DNA of 43,175 bases, from the NCBI GenBank assembly GCA_026707905.1, contig JAPOVY010000051.1:1-43175 (forward strand). Direction: 5' to 3'. This DNA is from Gammaproteobacteria bacterium (lineage in GTDB: Bacteria; Pseudomonadota; Gammaproteobacteria; Pseudomonadales; Azotimanducaceae). Under the pieces are notes generated by a model. That model made no database searches. It was not told the DNA's origin and worked only from the letters and a program-made list of their open reading frames with translations. This document shows, in pieces, positions 26,518 through 34,417 of this stretch (position 1 is the first letter of the stretch; each line of letters opens with the position of its first letter). Both the position numbers and the translations under genes were made by a program.

Positions 26518-28173
26518 CTAGGTAGTGAGCCAACCGAACTGTTGCGGTTTACGTCCAGCACGAGGATTGAGCGGAACATTGATTAACGTCGGTCCATCGA
26601 AAGCCATCGCATCGTCAAGTACACCGCGCAAATCTTGGGGATCTTCGACGTAGTAGCCCTTACCACCTAACGCTTCCATCATGCCTTCGTAATGTGCACC
26701 ATAGGTCAAGATGCCCGGAGGTACCGTTTGACCTTCCTTAAGTGGACCGATACCGCCACCGATGCCGCCGTTGTTCAATACGATCAGTTTGATAGGCAGT
26801 TTGTACCGCACCATGGTTTCTATTTCCATTCCAGAAAACCCGAACGCAGAGTCGCCTTGAACCGAAACAACAGGTTGGTCAGGATTGGTGACTGCGGCTG
26901 CGATTGCGAACCCGAGGCCGATACCCATTGTGCCGTACGTACCGGCGTCGAGACGATGACGAGCACGCTTGTTCAACATTTGAGTACGCCCGATGTCCAT
27001 CGTGTTAGCGCCTTCGCCGATGATGATTGCGTCGTCGGGAAGCCATTCATTGATGTCCTTGAACGCACGGTAGTAATTCATTGGCGTCGCATCGTCTTCG
27101 ATCATGCCTTTAACTGCTTCCGCGTTATCGTCAGCCTTTGCCTTCAGAGTCTGTCGCCATGCGGTCTCGTCTGGATAGAACCACTGTCTGTTACCGAGCG
27201 CGGTGTTGAGTTGCTTCGTAATCGCTTTGCCATCACCGACTAGTGCAACTTCAGACTGCACGTTTCGTCCAATTTCCTCGGGGTTGATATCGAGTTGGAT
27301 GATGCGTACGTCCTTATTGAAACGCGGTGGCAACCCGAAGTGCATGATCCAGTTCAGTCGTGCGCCCATCAAGAACACGACGTCGGCTTCACGAAGTGCG
27401 GTACTACGTGCAGCACCTACGGACAAAGGATCATCGTCCGGCAATATGCCTTTGCCCATGGGCGAAGCAAGGAAAGGAAGTTGCGTACGTTCGATGAACG
27501 CACGTACCTCATCTTCTGCCCTCGACCATGCCATACCCTTGCCGACTACAACAAGAGGTTTCTCCGCAGACTCAAGCGCATCCAATGCGCCTTCGATCGC
27601 GTCGGGGTCAGCTAAAGTTCGTGGTGGCGCCGGGACAGTCGAAACGGGTTGAAGATCGTCCTCTTCGACCTCTGCTCGAATGATGTCGTCTGGGAAGTCC
27701 AGATAAACCGGACCAGGTCGTCCAAAAATCGAACTTTGAACGGCTTGTGCGACGTAGTAGGGAATACGTTCCGCGTGTTCGATGTTGTGAGCGTACTTGC
27801 AATATGGCGCAGCTAGTTCGGTCTGCCGTTCCTCCTGAAATGCCCCCATACCATTCTGATACACAGGCGAGGCGCCGCCGATCAAAATCATCGGCCAGCA
27901 GTTCTCTTTCGCGTTTGCTAATCCGGCAAAGGCATGGATCACACCTGGACCAGAGACGGTAAGACACGCTTGCGGGCGACCGGTGAGATAGCCTGCGGCA
28001 TGTGCCGCATAGCTAGCCGCCTGTTCGTTTCGCATCCCAATGTAGGTGATGCCTTCGTTTTGCGCGGCTGCAGCCACGCCCTGAACAGGGAAACCGACGA
28101 TGCCGAACATGTAGTCGACACCTTGTTGCTTGAGGCTCCGCGCCATCAAGGTTGCGCCATTTACAGTAGCCAT
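26518..28173 (-). CDS. ThDP-dependent 2-hydroxyacyl-CoA lyase / oxalyl-CoA decarboxylase-like
   Basis: A 551-residue enzyme of the thiamine diphosphate family, cytoplasmic. Cofactor-activating Glu50 is in MRNEQAASYAAHAAGYLTG; the ThDP/Mg motif is GDSAFGFSGME (440-450) to NNGG (467-470); the middle domain carries PLVVVGKGMAWS. ALREADVVFLMGARLNW and the overall pattern fit the oxalyl-CoA decarboxylase/2-hydroxyacyl-CoA lyase clade rather than acetolactate synthase. The active-site loop reads AFQEERQ, with Gln where oxalyl-CoA decarboxylase has Tyr, which favours the lyase: 2-hydroxyacyl-CoA to aldehyde plus formyl-CoA. The VOC gene follows 40 nt downstream. Substrate is not proven. Confidence 0.82.
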   Translation of the reverse strand: MATVNGATLMARSLKQQGVDYMFGIVGFPVQGVAAAAQNEGITYIGMRNEQAASYAAHAAGYLTGRPQACLTVSGPGVIHAFAGLANAKENCWPMILIGGASPVYQNGMGAFQEERQTELAAPYCKYAHNIEHAERIPYYVAQAVQSSIFGRPGPVYLDFPDDIIRAEVEEDDLQPVSTVPAPPRTLADPDAIEGALDALESAEKPLVVVGKGMAWSRAEDEVRAFIERTQLPFLASPMGKGILPDDDPLSVGAARSTALREADVVFLMGARLNWIMHFGLPPRFNKDVRIIQLDINPEEIGRNVQSEVALVGDGKAITKQLNTALGNRQWFYPDETAWRQTLKAKADDNAEAVKGMIEDDATPMNYYRAFKDINEWLPDDAIIIGEGANTMDIGRTQMLNKRARHRLDAGTYGTMGIGLGFAIAAAVTNPDQPVVSVQGDSAFGFSGMEIETMVRYKLPIKLIVLNNGGIGGGIGPLKEGQTVPPGILTYGAHYEGMMEALGGKGYYVEDPQDLRGVLDDAMAFDGPTLINVPLNPRAGRKPQQFGWLTT

Positions 28174-28359
28174 TGTGTTCTCCTAAGTCCGCAGCGGGTG
28201 AATAACGTGGCCGCGGCAGTATCCACGATCGTGTAGGTCAAGACAGGGCTCAAGCGAAACGCCGACAGCTGCTAAAGCAGTGCACGACGCGCTCAAACTA
28301 GCGTGGGATTTTAGTTTAAGGGTGAGTGCGCACCTTCATACCGCGTCGTTGATTTGAGA

Positions 28360-28836
28360 TTAGAGTATCGTCTTCAACGTGTTGGCGATTTCGTCGGGTG
28401 TAACCTGCGGCTCGAAGCGCTCAAGGACGTTGCCATCACCGTCAATCAGGAACTTTGTGAAGTTCCAACCGATGTTGGGTTTACCGTTGGGACGCGATTT
28501 CTGTGATGTGAGCCACTGGTAGAGCTCACACGCACCGTCGTCGCGAACTTCAACTTTGCTGAAGAGTGGAAAGGTTGCCCCATACTGTGACTGCGCGAAC
28601 TCACAGATCTGTTCGTCGCTACCAGGTTCCTGTTCACCGAATTGGTTGCAAGGGAACCCCAATACCGTGAATTCCTTCGTCGCGAAATCCTGTTGTAGTT
28701 TCTCAAGTCCTTCATACTGACGTGTGAAACCGCATTCACTAGCGACATTGACAACGAGACAATGCTTACCTTTGAACTGATCGAACGACACGTCATTACC
28801 GTCGATCGCTTTCATTTTGAAGTTGTGAAATGACAT
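28360..28836 (-). CDS. Glutathione peroxidase, cysteine type
   Basis: A 158-residue thiol peroxidase that reduces hydroperoxides. The active site is VASECGFT with Cys35 (encoded by TGC, not TGA), then GFPCNQFGEQEPGSD with the catalytic Gln and second Cys, and NIGWNFTKFLID with the Trp/Asn of the tetrad. There is no signal peptide. It starts 8 nt after the enoyl-CoA hydratase stop, so the two share a transcript. The next gene downstream begins 186 nt later and may have its own promoter. Confidence 0.93.
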   Translation of the reverse strand: MSFHNFKMKAIDGNDVSFDQFKGKHCLVVNVASECGFTRQYEGLEKLQQDFATKEFTVLGFPCNQFGEQEPGSDEQICEFAQSQYGATFPLFSKVEVRDDGACELYQWLTSQKSRPNGKPNIGWNFTKFLIDGDGNVLERFEPQVTPDEIANTLKTIL

Positions 28837-28844
28837 GTTTTTCC

Positions 28845-29678
28845 TTAGAACCCTCTAAATTTCGCTTCCCGCTTCTCACGAAAAGCTTCGCGTCCTTCTA
28901 CCGCGTCTTGCGAAAGCCCTACCAGTGGAATTACGGACTCAGACCACTGCATGGCAGTGTCGAAATCCATGTGTGCAGTTCGTATTGCCAACAGCTTGCC
29001 GACTTTTTGGCCAATGGGAGGACCTGCTTCGAGTTCTAGGGCCAACGCCATCGTTTTCGACTCAAGCTCCTCCGGTTCGACAAGGTAATTACTGAAACCG
29101 GCTTCGTGCGCTTCTTCTGCACTCATGAATCGTCCAGTCATCATCATTTCCATTGCCTTGCGCCACCCTAACACGCGAGGGAGAGACCAAAAGCCACCTA
29201 AGTCTGGGTAGAGCCCGCGCTTGACGTAAGCGACCTGAAATCGAGCTGCAGTTGAGACGACCGCCAGATCGCAATGACTTGCTAAATCAAAACCTGCTCC
29301 GACACACGGTCCGTTCACACTCGCGAGAATCGGAACTTCCATACGACGAAGTGCTATGTAGGTCTCCGTCTCGTGTCGGAAATTCAGCCGGTACCCTTCA
29401 ATGTCCTGCATTTGAGGCGTCAATCCTTCTGGTTTAGGGTCAGGATCAGGATTCGCTGCGCCGCTGAAATCCATACCTGCACAAAAGCCTCGACCTGCTC
29501 CGGTGATGACGATACATCGCACGCTACGATCGAATCGCGCATCAAACAGAATGTCGCGAAGTTCGCGCAGCAACGGAAAGGTCAGTGCGTTCAGCTTCTC
29601 GGGACGGTTGAGTGTGATCCAAAGGATCCCATCGGTTTCGCCGCGTCTCTCCGTTAATAAAGGTTGATCGTCAGACAC
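28845..29678 (-). CDS. Enoyl-CoA hydratase/isomerase family protein
   Basis: A 277-residue crotonase-fold enzyme. LWITLNRPEKLNALTFPLL begins the fold; oxyanion-hole segments are GRGFCAGMDFSG and NGPCVGAGFDLASHCDLAV, the second with the GxGFDLA pattern. The crotonase catalytic Glu of the second region is not obvious (KRGLYPDLGGFWSLPRVLG carries Asp), so isomerase or hydrolase activity is possible. A loop insertion of about 20 residues (NPDPDPKPEGLTP) follows the first oxyanion motif. It heads the minus-strand run with the peroxidase 8 nt downstream. Confidence 0.85.
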   Translation of the reverse strand: MSDDQPLLTERRGETDGILWITLNRPEKLNALTFPLLRELRDILFDARFDRSVRCIVITGAGRGFCAGMDFSGAANPDPDPKPEGLTPQMQDIEGYRLNFRHETETYIALRRMEVPILASVNGPCVGAGFDLASHCDLAVVSTAARFQVAYVKRGLYPDLGGFWSLPRVLGWRKAMEMMMTGRFMSAEEAHEAGFSNYLVEPEELESKTMALALELEAGPPIGQKVGKLLAIRTAHMDFDTAMQWSESVIPLVGLSQDAVEGREAFREKREAKFRGF

Positions 29679-29775
29679 TGTTTCTGTACTTCCCTGCCAT
29701 TTGAATAAGTTTCAGATTATTTACAAGGCGAGATTCACGAAGTATGGAAACGAGTGAAGGTCCTATTGAAACACC

Positions 29776-29808
29776 GAATATCGCGGTATTTTTAATCTGT
29801 GGATATTC
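29776..29808. promoter_or_regulatory. Inverted repeat upstream of amidohydrolase, possible operator
   Basis: GAATATC (29776-29782) and GATATTC (29802-29808) are perfect inverted copies separated by an AT-rich 19 nt, ending 41 nt before the start at 29850. The position and symmetry suit a repressor site or part of a promoter region, but no known operator was recognised. Confidence 0.3.
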
Positions 29809-29849
29809 CATTAATATTGCCTGTTACCTGTAGTTAGCGAGGCATCCCT

Positions 29850-31505
29850 ATGAGCCATGATCTAGTGATCCGCGGTGGGTCTATTGTCGACGGTACCGGA
29901 GCGGAACCATATTCAGGAGACATCGCTGTTGACGGTGATCAGATCACAGCCATTGGCCAGGTAGAAGGTCAAGGCAAGGAAGAAATCAGTGCGGATGGCT
30001 TGGTTGTATCGCCAGGTTTCATCGACCTACATACGCACCTCGATGCACAGATCGGATGGGATCCACAAGTCACTTCCGTTTCGTGGCACGGCGTTACGAC
30101 GGCATTGTTAGGAAACTGCGGCGTCACGTTTGCACCATGTAAACCGAGTGACCGCGAGTTTCTTGCCGGCATGATGGAAACGGTTGAGGACATTCCGAAG
30201 AATGCGATCTTGCATGGTTTGCCTTGGAACTGGGAGTTCTATGGCGGCTATCTAGATGCACTGGAAGCGTTAGGACCGTCGATCAATATCTGCGGGCTTG
30301 CAGGGCACTGTGCTGTTCGGTTTTACGTGATGGGTGAACGGGCCGTCGAAGAACCAGCAACCGATGATGAGATCAAGCAGATCGCCGAACTCGCTGGACA
30401 ATCCGTTAAAGAAGGTGCGTTCGGGTTTTCGACGAATCGACTTCCAGGTCATCGTCTCCCAGATGGACGTTCGATCCCCGGTACGTTTGCAGACCGCGAC
30501 GAGCTACGCGCAGTCGCGAAAGAGGTTGGTAAATACGGCGGCTTCATGCAAACCGTATCCGACTTCAGAGACTTCGATGCGGAAATGGATTTGATCGCTG
30601 ATGAGGCCCGTACCTCACGTGGTGCATTGTTTTCGTCAGCTGCTGAGATCGGTACCGAGCGATTGAATGATCGTGTTTCGGCGATGCTCGCGGAAGGACT
30701 TAACGTTACGTCTGTGACCGTTCCGAGAAGCGGCGGTGGGGTAGGTGGTCTCTCGACAGACAACTTTTTCCGCACCCCTGCATGGAATGAACTCCGCAAG
30801 TTACCGATTGAAGGTCGCCTGAAAGCGATTCGCGATCCAGAACATCGCGCGAAGCTTGTCAATGAGATCAAAGGGCAGAATGAGCAGGTTGTAAATGGAT
30901 TGAAACGGTGGTTCTACATGGGTGATGGTCTTCGACCATGCTACACTCAGGATTTGGATCAGAACCTCGTTGAAATGGCTAACGCGGCAGGCGAACACCC
31001 AGTTGAGACGTTCATACGCATTTCGGACGAAACAGACGGCAAAGCCTTGTTCCACATGCGCGGGTTCAACGTTGACCTGAGTCAGCTCCAGAAACTGATT
31101 GAAACCGAATGGGCAATGCCCGGTCTGGGCGATGCCGGTGCACATGTTAGTCAGATGATTGACTCCGGCTGGTCAACATTCATTCTCTCGCACTGGCATC
31201 GGGACAGTGGCGTTTATTCGATTCAAGAAGCCGTGCGTAGAATTACTGCCGTGCCAGCCAACGTACTCGGTTTAAGTGACCGTGGCGTTCTAGCGGAAGG
31301 CAAGAAAGCCGACATTAACGTCTTCGATATTGCCAAACTTGAAGAGCGAATGCCGGAAATCGTGCATGATTTTCCTTTTGGTGCGCCGCGATTTATTCAG
31401 CGTGCTGCCGGATATCATGCAACTGTCTGCAACGGACAGGTTGTACTTCGTGACGATGAGTTGACTGGCGATTGTGCTGGTCGAGTGTTGCGGAATTCGG
31501 CGTAA
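29850..31505 (+). CDS. N-acyl-D-amino-acid deacylase-like amidohydrolase
   Basis: A 551-residue metal-dependent amidohydrolase (D-aminoacylase/dihydroorotase-like family 3). The metal site includes His61 and His63 in DLHTHLDAQ, Cys90 in GNCGVTFAPC, and Asp at about 428 in LGDAGAH; the C-terminal small domain has KKADINVFD and ATVCNGQVV. It probably removes an N-acyl group from an amino acid or related amide. It is about the length of the intact paralogue at 41646-43175, with long identical stretches such as GMMETVEDIPK, and of the dead copy at 18768-19738, so the family has expanded here. A strong terminator follows. Confidence 0.87.
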   Translation: MSHDLVIRGGSIVDGTGAEPYSGDIAVDGDQITAIGQVEGQGKEEISADGLVVSPGFIDLHTHLDAQIGWDPQVTSVSWHGVTTALLGNCGVTFAPCKPSDREFLAGMMETVEDIPKNAILHGLPWNWEFYGGYLDALEALGPSINICGLAGHCAVRFYVMGERAVEEPATDDEIKQIAELAGQSVKEGAFGFSTNRLPGHRLPDGRSIPGTFADRDELRAVAKEVGKYGGFMQTVSDFRDFDAEMDLIADEARTSRGALFSSAAEIGTERLNDRVSAMLAEGLNVTSVTVPRSGGGVGGLSTDNFFRTPAWNELRKLPIEGRLKAIRDPEHRAKLVNEIKGQNEQVVNGLKRWFYMGDGLRPCYTQDLDQNLVEMANAAGEHPVETFIRISDETDGKALFHMRGFNVDLSQLQKLIETEWAMPGLGDAGAHVSQMIDSGWSTFILSHWHRDSGVYSIQEAVRRITAVPANVLGLSDRGVLAEGKKADINVFDIAKLEERMPEIVHDFPFGAPRFIQRAAGYHATVCNGQVVLRDDELTGDCAGRVLRNSA

Positions 31506-31588
31506 TTGCTTGAATTCGCCAACTCACCTGGAGAAGAGATAGGCACCGTAAACGACAACTAGACATCAGTCACAAATCGTTGCAAGTG

Positions 31589-31617
31589 AGCCCCACATAT
31601 TCGTGTGGGGCTTTTTA
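31589..31617 (+). terminator. Intrinsic terminator after amidohydrolase
   Basis: AGCCCCACA (31589-31597) and TGTGGGGCT (31604-31612) form a perfect 9-bp GC-rich stem around a 6-nt loop, followed by TTTT and further T-rich sequence. It is a textbook rho-independent terminator and separates the amidohydrolase from the sulfatase cassette. Confidence 0.92.
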
Positions 31618-31649
31618 TTTGTACTCGCGAAATCCGCACAATATGACAT

Positions 31650-33122
31650 ATGACGACTACAAAGCCGAATCTCATATTCATATTCGCAGATCAAATGCGC
31701 GGCGATTGCTTAGGCGCTGTCGGAGGGGAAGCGCTTACACCAAACCTTGATCGACTTGCAGCGCAGGGGATTCTGTTCAACAGGTGTATGTCAAACTCGC
31801 CGTTGTGTGTCCCTGCTCGAACATGCCTAATGACCGGACAGTTGGTTCGGGAGAACGGGATTTGGAGTAATCGCAGCGGCGCTGACCCTTTAGGTCCGAG
31901 CCATGTTCGCAACATCCGAGATGCTGGTTACCACACAGCGGTCATTGGTAAGACGCATCTTTGGCGACACAGTGCAGGTGGGAAACCAGGTGTGCACGTG
32001 AAAGAGATGCAACATGTGCTAAATCAATGGGGGTTTGACGATTGCCTCGAACTTAACGATCCGATTGAAACGGCATGGATGGATTGCCACTACACAGATC
32101 ATCTTGCTGCAAATGGGTGGCTCGATATGCATCGTAAGTTCATTCGAGCGTGGTTTGCAGAAATGCGCAGTGGCAACATGACGCCCTGGGGACAAGAGCC
32201 TTCACCGGTACCTCCTGGCGAAGACGAGGATTCCTTCATTGGACAGAAGGCGGTTGAATGGATCGAGAGTTATGCTGATTCGAAACCGTTTTATCTGCAA
32301 ATCCAGTTTACTGGTCCTCATGACCCGTACGATGGTCCGACACGGTATCGCGAAATGTACGCGATCGACGAGCTGGACGCGGGCGAACTTCAATTGGAGG
32401 AACCCCCGAGCCGCGGACTCGAACGCTTTCGTAATCGCTCCCCATCCGTAGCTCGCGCGACCCGATTTCAACGCCAAAGATGGCGTGCTTGGTATTTCGC
32501 GAACGTCACATTGATCGACGAATGGATTGGTCATGTCGTCAGCGCGCTAGATCGGGAAGGTCACTTAGACAATACTTGGATCATCTTTAATTCAGATCAT
32601 GGCGAAATGCTAGGTGACCATGGTCTACAAGGAAAAGCCGTGTTCTATGAGGAAGCGATGCATGTGCCGTGTCTGATCAGCCCACCTGGCTTTGCTCGCT
32701 CGTTAAAGAGCGATGCACTCATCGAACAGATCGATTTACCCGCGACGATGTTGGCGTTGACCGATGCGTCGCCTCTTACTGATAGTCTCGGGAAATCTCT
32801 TCTACCATATCTTGAGTGTGAGGAGGACGACCCGTCGATCCATCGAGGTAAGTCAGCCGTGCTTAGCGAGTTGTTTGGTCAAACAGCGATCACAACTGAA
32901 CGTTTCACGTTGTCGATGCGTATCGAAGACCAGAAACCAGACCTTCTGTTCGATCGAAATGAGGACGTTGGTGAGACGCGGAACTTCGTTGATCACTCAG
33001 ACTATCAAGACGATGTGAATCAAATGATCGACACCTATGTACGCCCGTTTGAAGAACGAACGAACGCGGCATTGCTCGCGGAATATCGAGAGTACGTTGA
33101 GACAACTGGGAGTATCAACTAA
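31650..33122 (+). CDS. Sulfatase (arylsulfatase/choline-sulfatase type)
   Basis: A 490-residue type I sulfatase with the formylglycine signature Cys53 in SPLCVPARTCLMTGQ. NLIFIFADQMRGDCLG opens the fold with metal-binding Asp residues, GKTHLW gives the substrate-sulfate-binding Lys/His, and FNSDHGEMLGDHGLQGKAVFYEE carries the second metal Asp and His. There is no signal peptide, so it acts in the cytoplasm or is atypically exported. A FGE/anaerobic maturase is needed and is not in the window. The larA-like gene starts 3 nt later. The substrate could be a sulfate ester of a hydroxy acid, judged only by neighbours. Confidence 0.9.
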   Translation: MTTTKPNLIFIFADQMRGDCLGAVGGEALTPNLDRLAAQGILFNRCMSNSPLCVPARTCLMTGQLVRENGIWSNRSGADPLGPSHVRNIRDAGYHTAVIGKTHLWRHSAGGKPGVHVKEMQHVLNQWGFDDCLELNDPIETAWMDCHYTDHLAANGWLDMHRKFIRAWFAEMRSGNMTPWGQEPSPVPPGEDEDSFIGQKAVEWIESYADSKPFYLQIQFTGPHDPYDGPTRYREMYAIDELDAGELQLEEPPSRGLERFRNRSPSVARATRFQRQRWRAWYFANVTLIDEWIGHVVSALDREGHLDNTWIIFNSDHGEMLGDHGLQGKAVFYEEAMHVPCLISPPGFARSLKSDALIEQIDLPATMLALTDASPLTDSLGKSLLPYLECEEDDPSIHRGKSAVLSELFGQTAITTERFTLSMRIEDQKPDLLFDRNEDVGETRNFVDHSDYQDDVNQMIDTYVRPFEERTNAALLAEYREYVETTGSIN

Positions 33123-33125
33123 AAC

Positions 33126-34403
33126 GTGAAAGTACCGCTCTTATACGGCAAGAAGACACTCGAGGTTGAGCTTCCAGATAGCCTCGATGTCACCGTGATC
33201 CGGAAACCAGATATGCCGCTGGTTGCGGACCCATACCGTGCGACGGTGGGTTGTTTGGAAAGCGTGGTAGAGCGCGCACTTGGTTGTCGAACCGCATGTA
33301 TCTTGGTTTGCGATGTCACCAGGCCCGTACCCAATAGCTTGTTTCTACGGTCCTTGATTGAGCAGCTAATGACTGCGGGTATCGATCGCAAGAACATCAC
33401 GATTCTGATCGCAACCGGTCTTCACCGACCGAATGAAGGCGACGAGCTTGCTTCGCTCATCGGGGACGATTGGGTTCTCGACAACATTCGAATCGTCAAC
33501 CACGTTGCACGAAATGATGAAGAGCATGTTGATCTTGGTGTCACACGTTCTGGTACGCCCGTGAAGCTGGATCGGCGTTTCCTCGACGCCGACTTTAAGG
33601 TCGCTACGGGATTAGTTGAACCTCACTTCATGGCCGGCTGGTCAGGTGGACGGAAAGTCATTGTGCCAGGCGTCGCGCATGCCGACACCATTCGAACGCT
33701 ACACAGCGCACGATTCATTGAAGATCCGCTTACCCGAGAATGCAATCTGGAAGGAAATCCTTTGCACGATGAACAGCTTGAAATCGTCGCGATGGTGCGT
33801 GATCGATGTCAATCAGGTATCTACGCGCTAAATACAGTTATCGATGAAGCTCGCCAATTGGCGTTTGTGAACTTCGGTGAGATCGAGAGTAGTCACGCCG
33901 AGGCAGCACATTTTGCCGATAAGTACTGCGTTGTTGATGTCGGAAAGAGATTTGATGTGGTCGTGACGTCAGCCGCCGGTTTTCCGCTAGACCTCACTTA
34001 CTATCAAGCGATAAAAGGGTTTGTGACGCCGTTGGACATTCTTAAGAGCGATGCGACACTTGTCGTCGCGAGTGAATGTGCGGAGGGAATAGGTTCGGAG
34101 AGTTTTCGAAAGTCGCAACGATTACTGTTGCAGGAAGGTCCGAACACGTTTTTGCGTCGAATCGAAAAGAAGCGGCTTGCGGATATCGACGAGTGGGAAA
34201 CCGAAATGCAGTTGAAAGCAACTCGTGCTACGCGAGTACAGCTATATAGTGAAGGATTGCGAGGAATAGACCGCGAGTTAACGGGTGTTGAGATGGTTGA
34301 TTCTCTACAGGAAGCCGTTGATGCGAGCATCTCACGAACGGTGGACCCAAGCGTAGCCATCATTCCCGAAGGACCCTATGTTGTACCGCGTTACGCGGCA
34401 TAA
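33126..34403 (+). CDS. LarA-like nickel-pincer 2-hydroxyacid racemase/epimerase
   Basis: A 425-residue member of the lactate racemase LarA superfamily (DUF2088). The catalytic and cofactor residues known from LarA are all in register: His100 (TGLHRP), His167 (EPHFMAGWSGGRK), Lys177, which binds the pyridinium cofactor, and His193 (TLHSARF). DVTRPVPN (63-70) is also typical. It likely inverts or epimerises a 2-hydroxy acid; lactate itself is not implied. The cofactor-making genes larB, larC and larE are not in the window. The start is GTG 33126, 3 nt after the sulfatase stop. Confidence 0.86.
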   Translation: MKVPLLYGKKTLEVELPDSLDVTVIRKPDMPLVADPYRATVGCLESVVERALGCRTACILVCDVTRPVPNSLFLRSLIEQLMTAGIDRKNITILIATGLHRPNEGDELASLIGDDWVLDNIRIVNHVARNDEEHVDLGVTRSGTPVKLDRRFLDADFKVATGLVEPHFMAGWSGGRKVIVPGVAHADTIRTLHSARFIEDPLTRECNLEGNPLHDEQLEIVAMVRDRCQSGIYALNTVIDEARQLAFVNFGEIESSHAEAAHFADKYCVVDVGKRFDVVVTSAAGFPLDLTYYQAIKGFVTPLDILKSDATLVVASECAEGIGSESFRKSQRLLLQEGPNTFLRRIEKKRLADIDEWETEMQLKATRATRVQLYSEGLRGIDRELTGVEMVDSLQEAVDASISRTVDPSVAIIPEGPYVVPRYAA

Positions 34404-34406
34404 GTT

Positions 34407-34412
34407 AAGGAG
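34407..34412 (+). promoter_or_regulatory. Strong ribosome-binding site for the GTG start at 34418
   Basis: AAGGAG lies 5 nt before GTG at 34418 and after the larA-like stop, which settles the start of the double CoA-transferase. Confidence 0.75.
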
Positions 34413-34417
34413 CTAAT

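Noticed and set aside
28360-28836. Glutathione peroxidase as a second selenoprotein
   Set aside because: The active-site codon is TGC (Cys35), not TGA.
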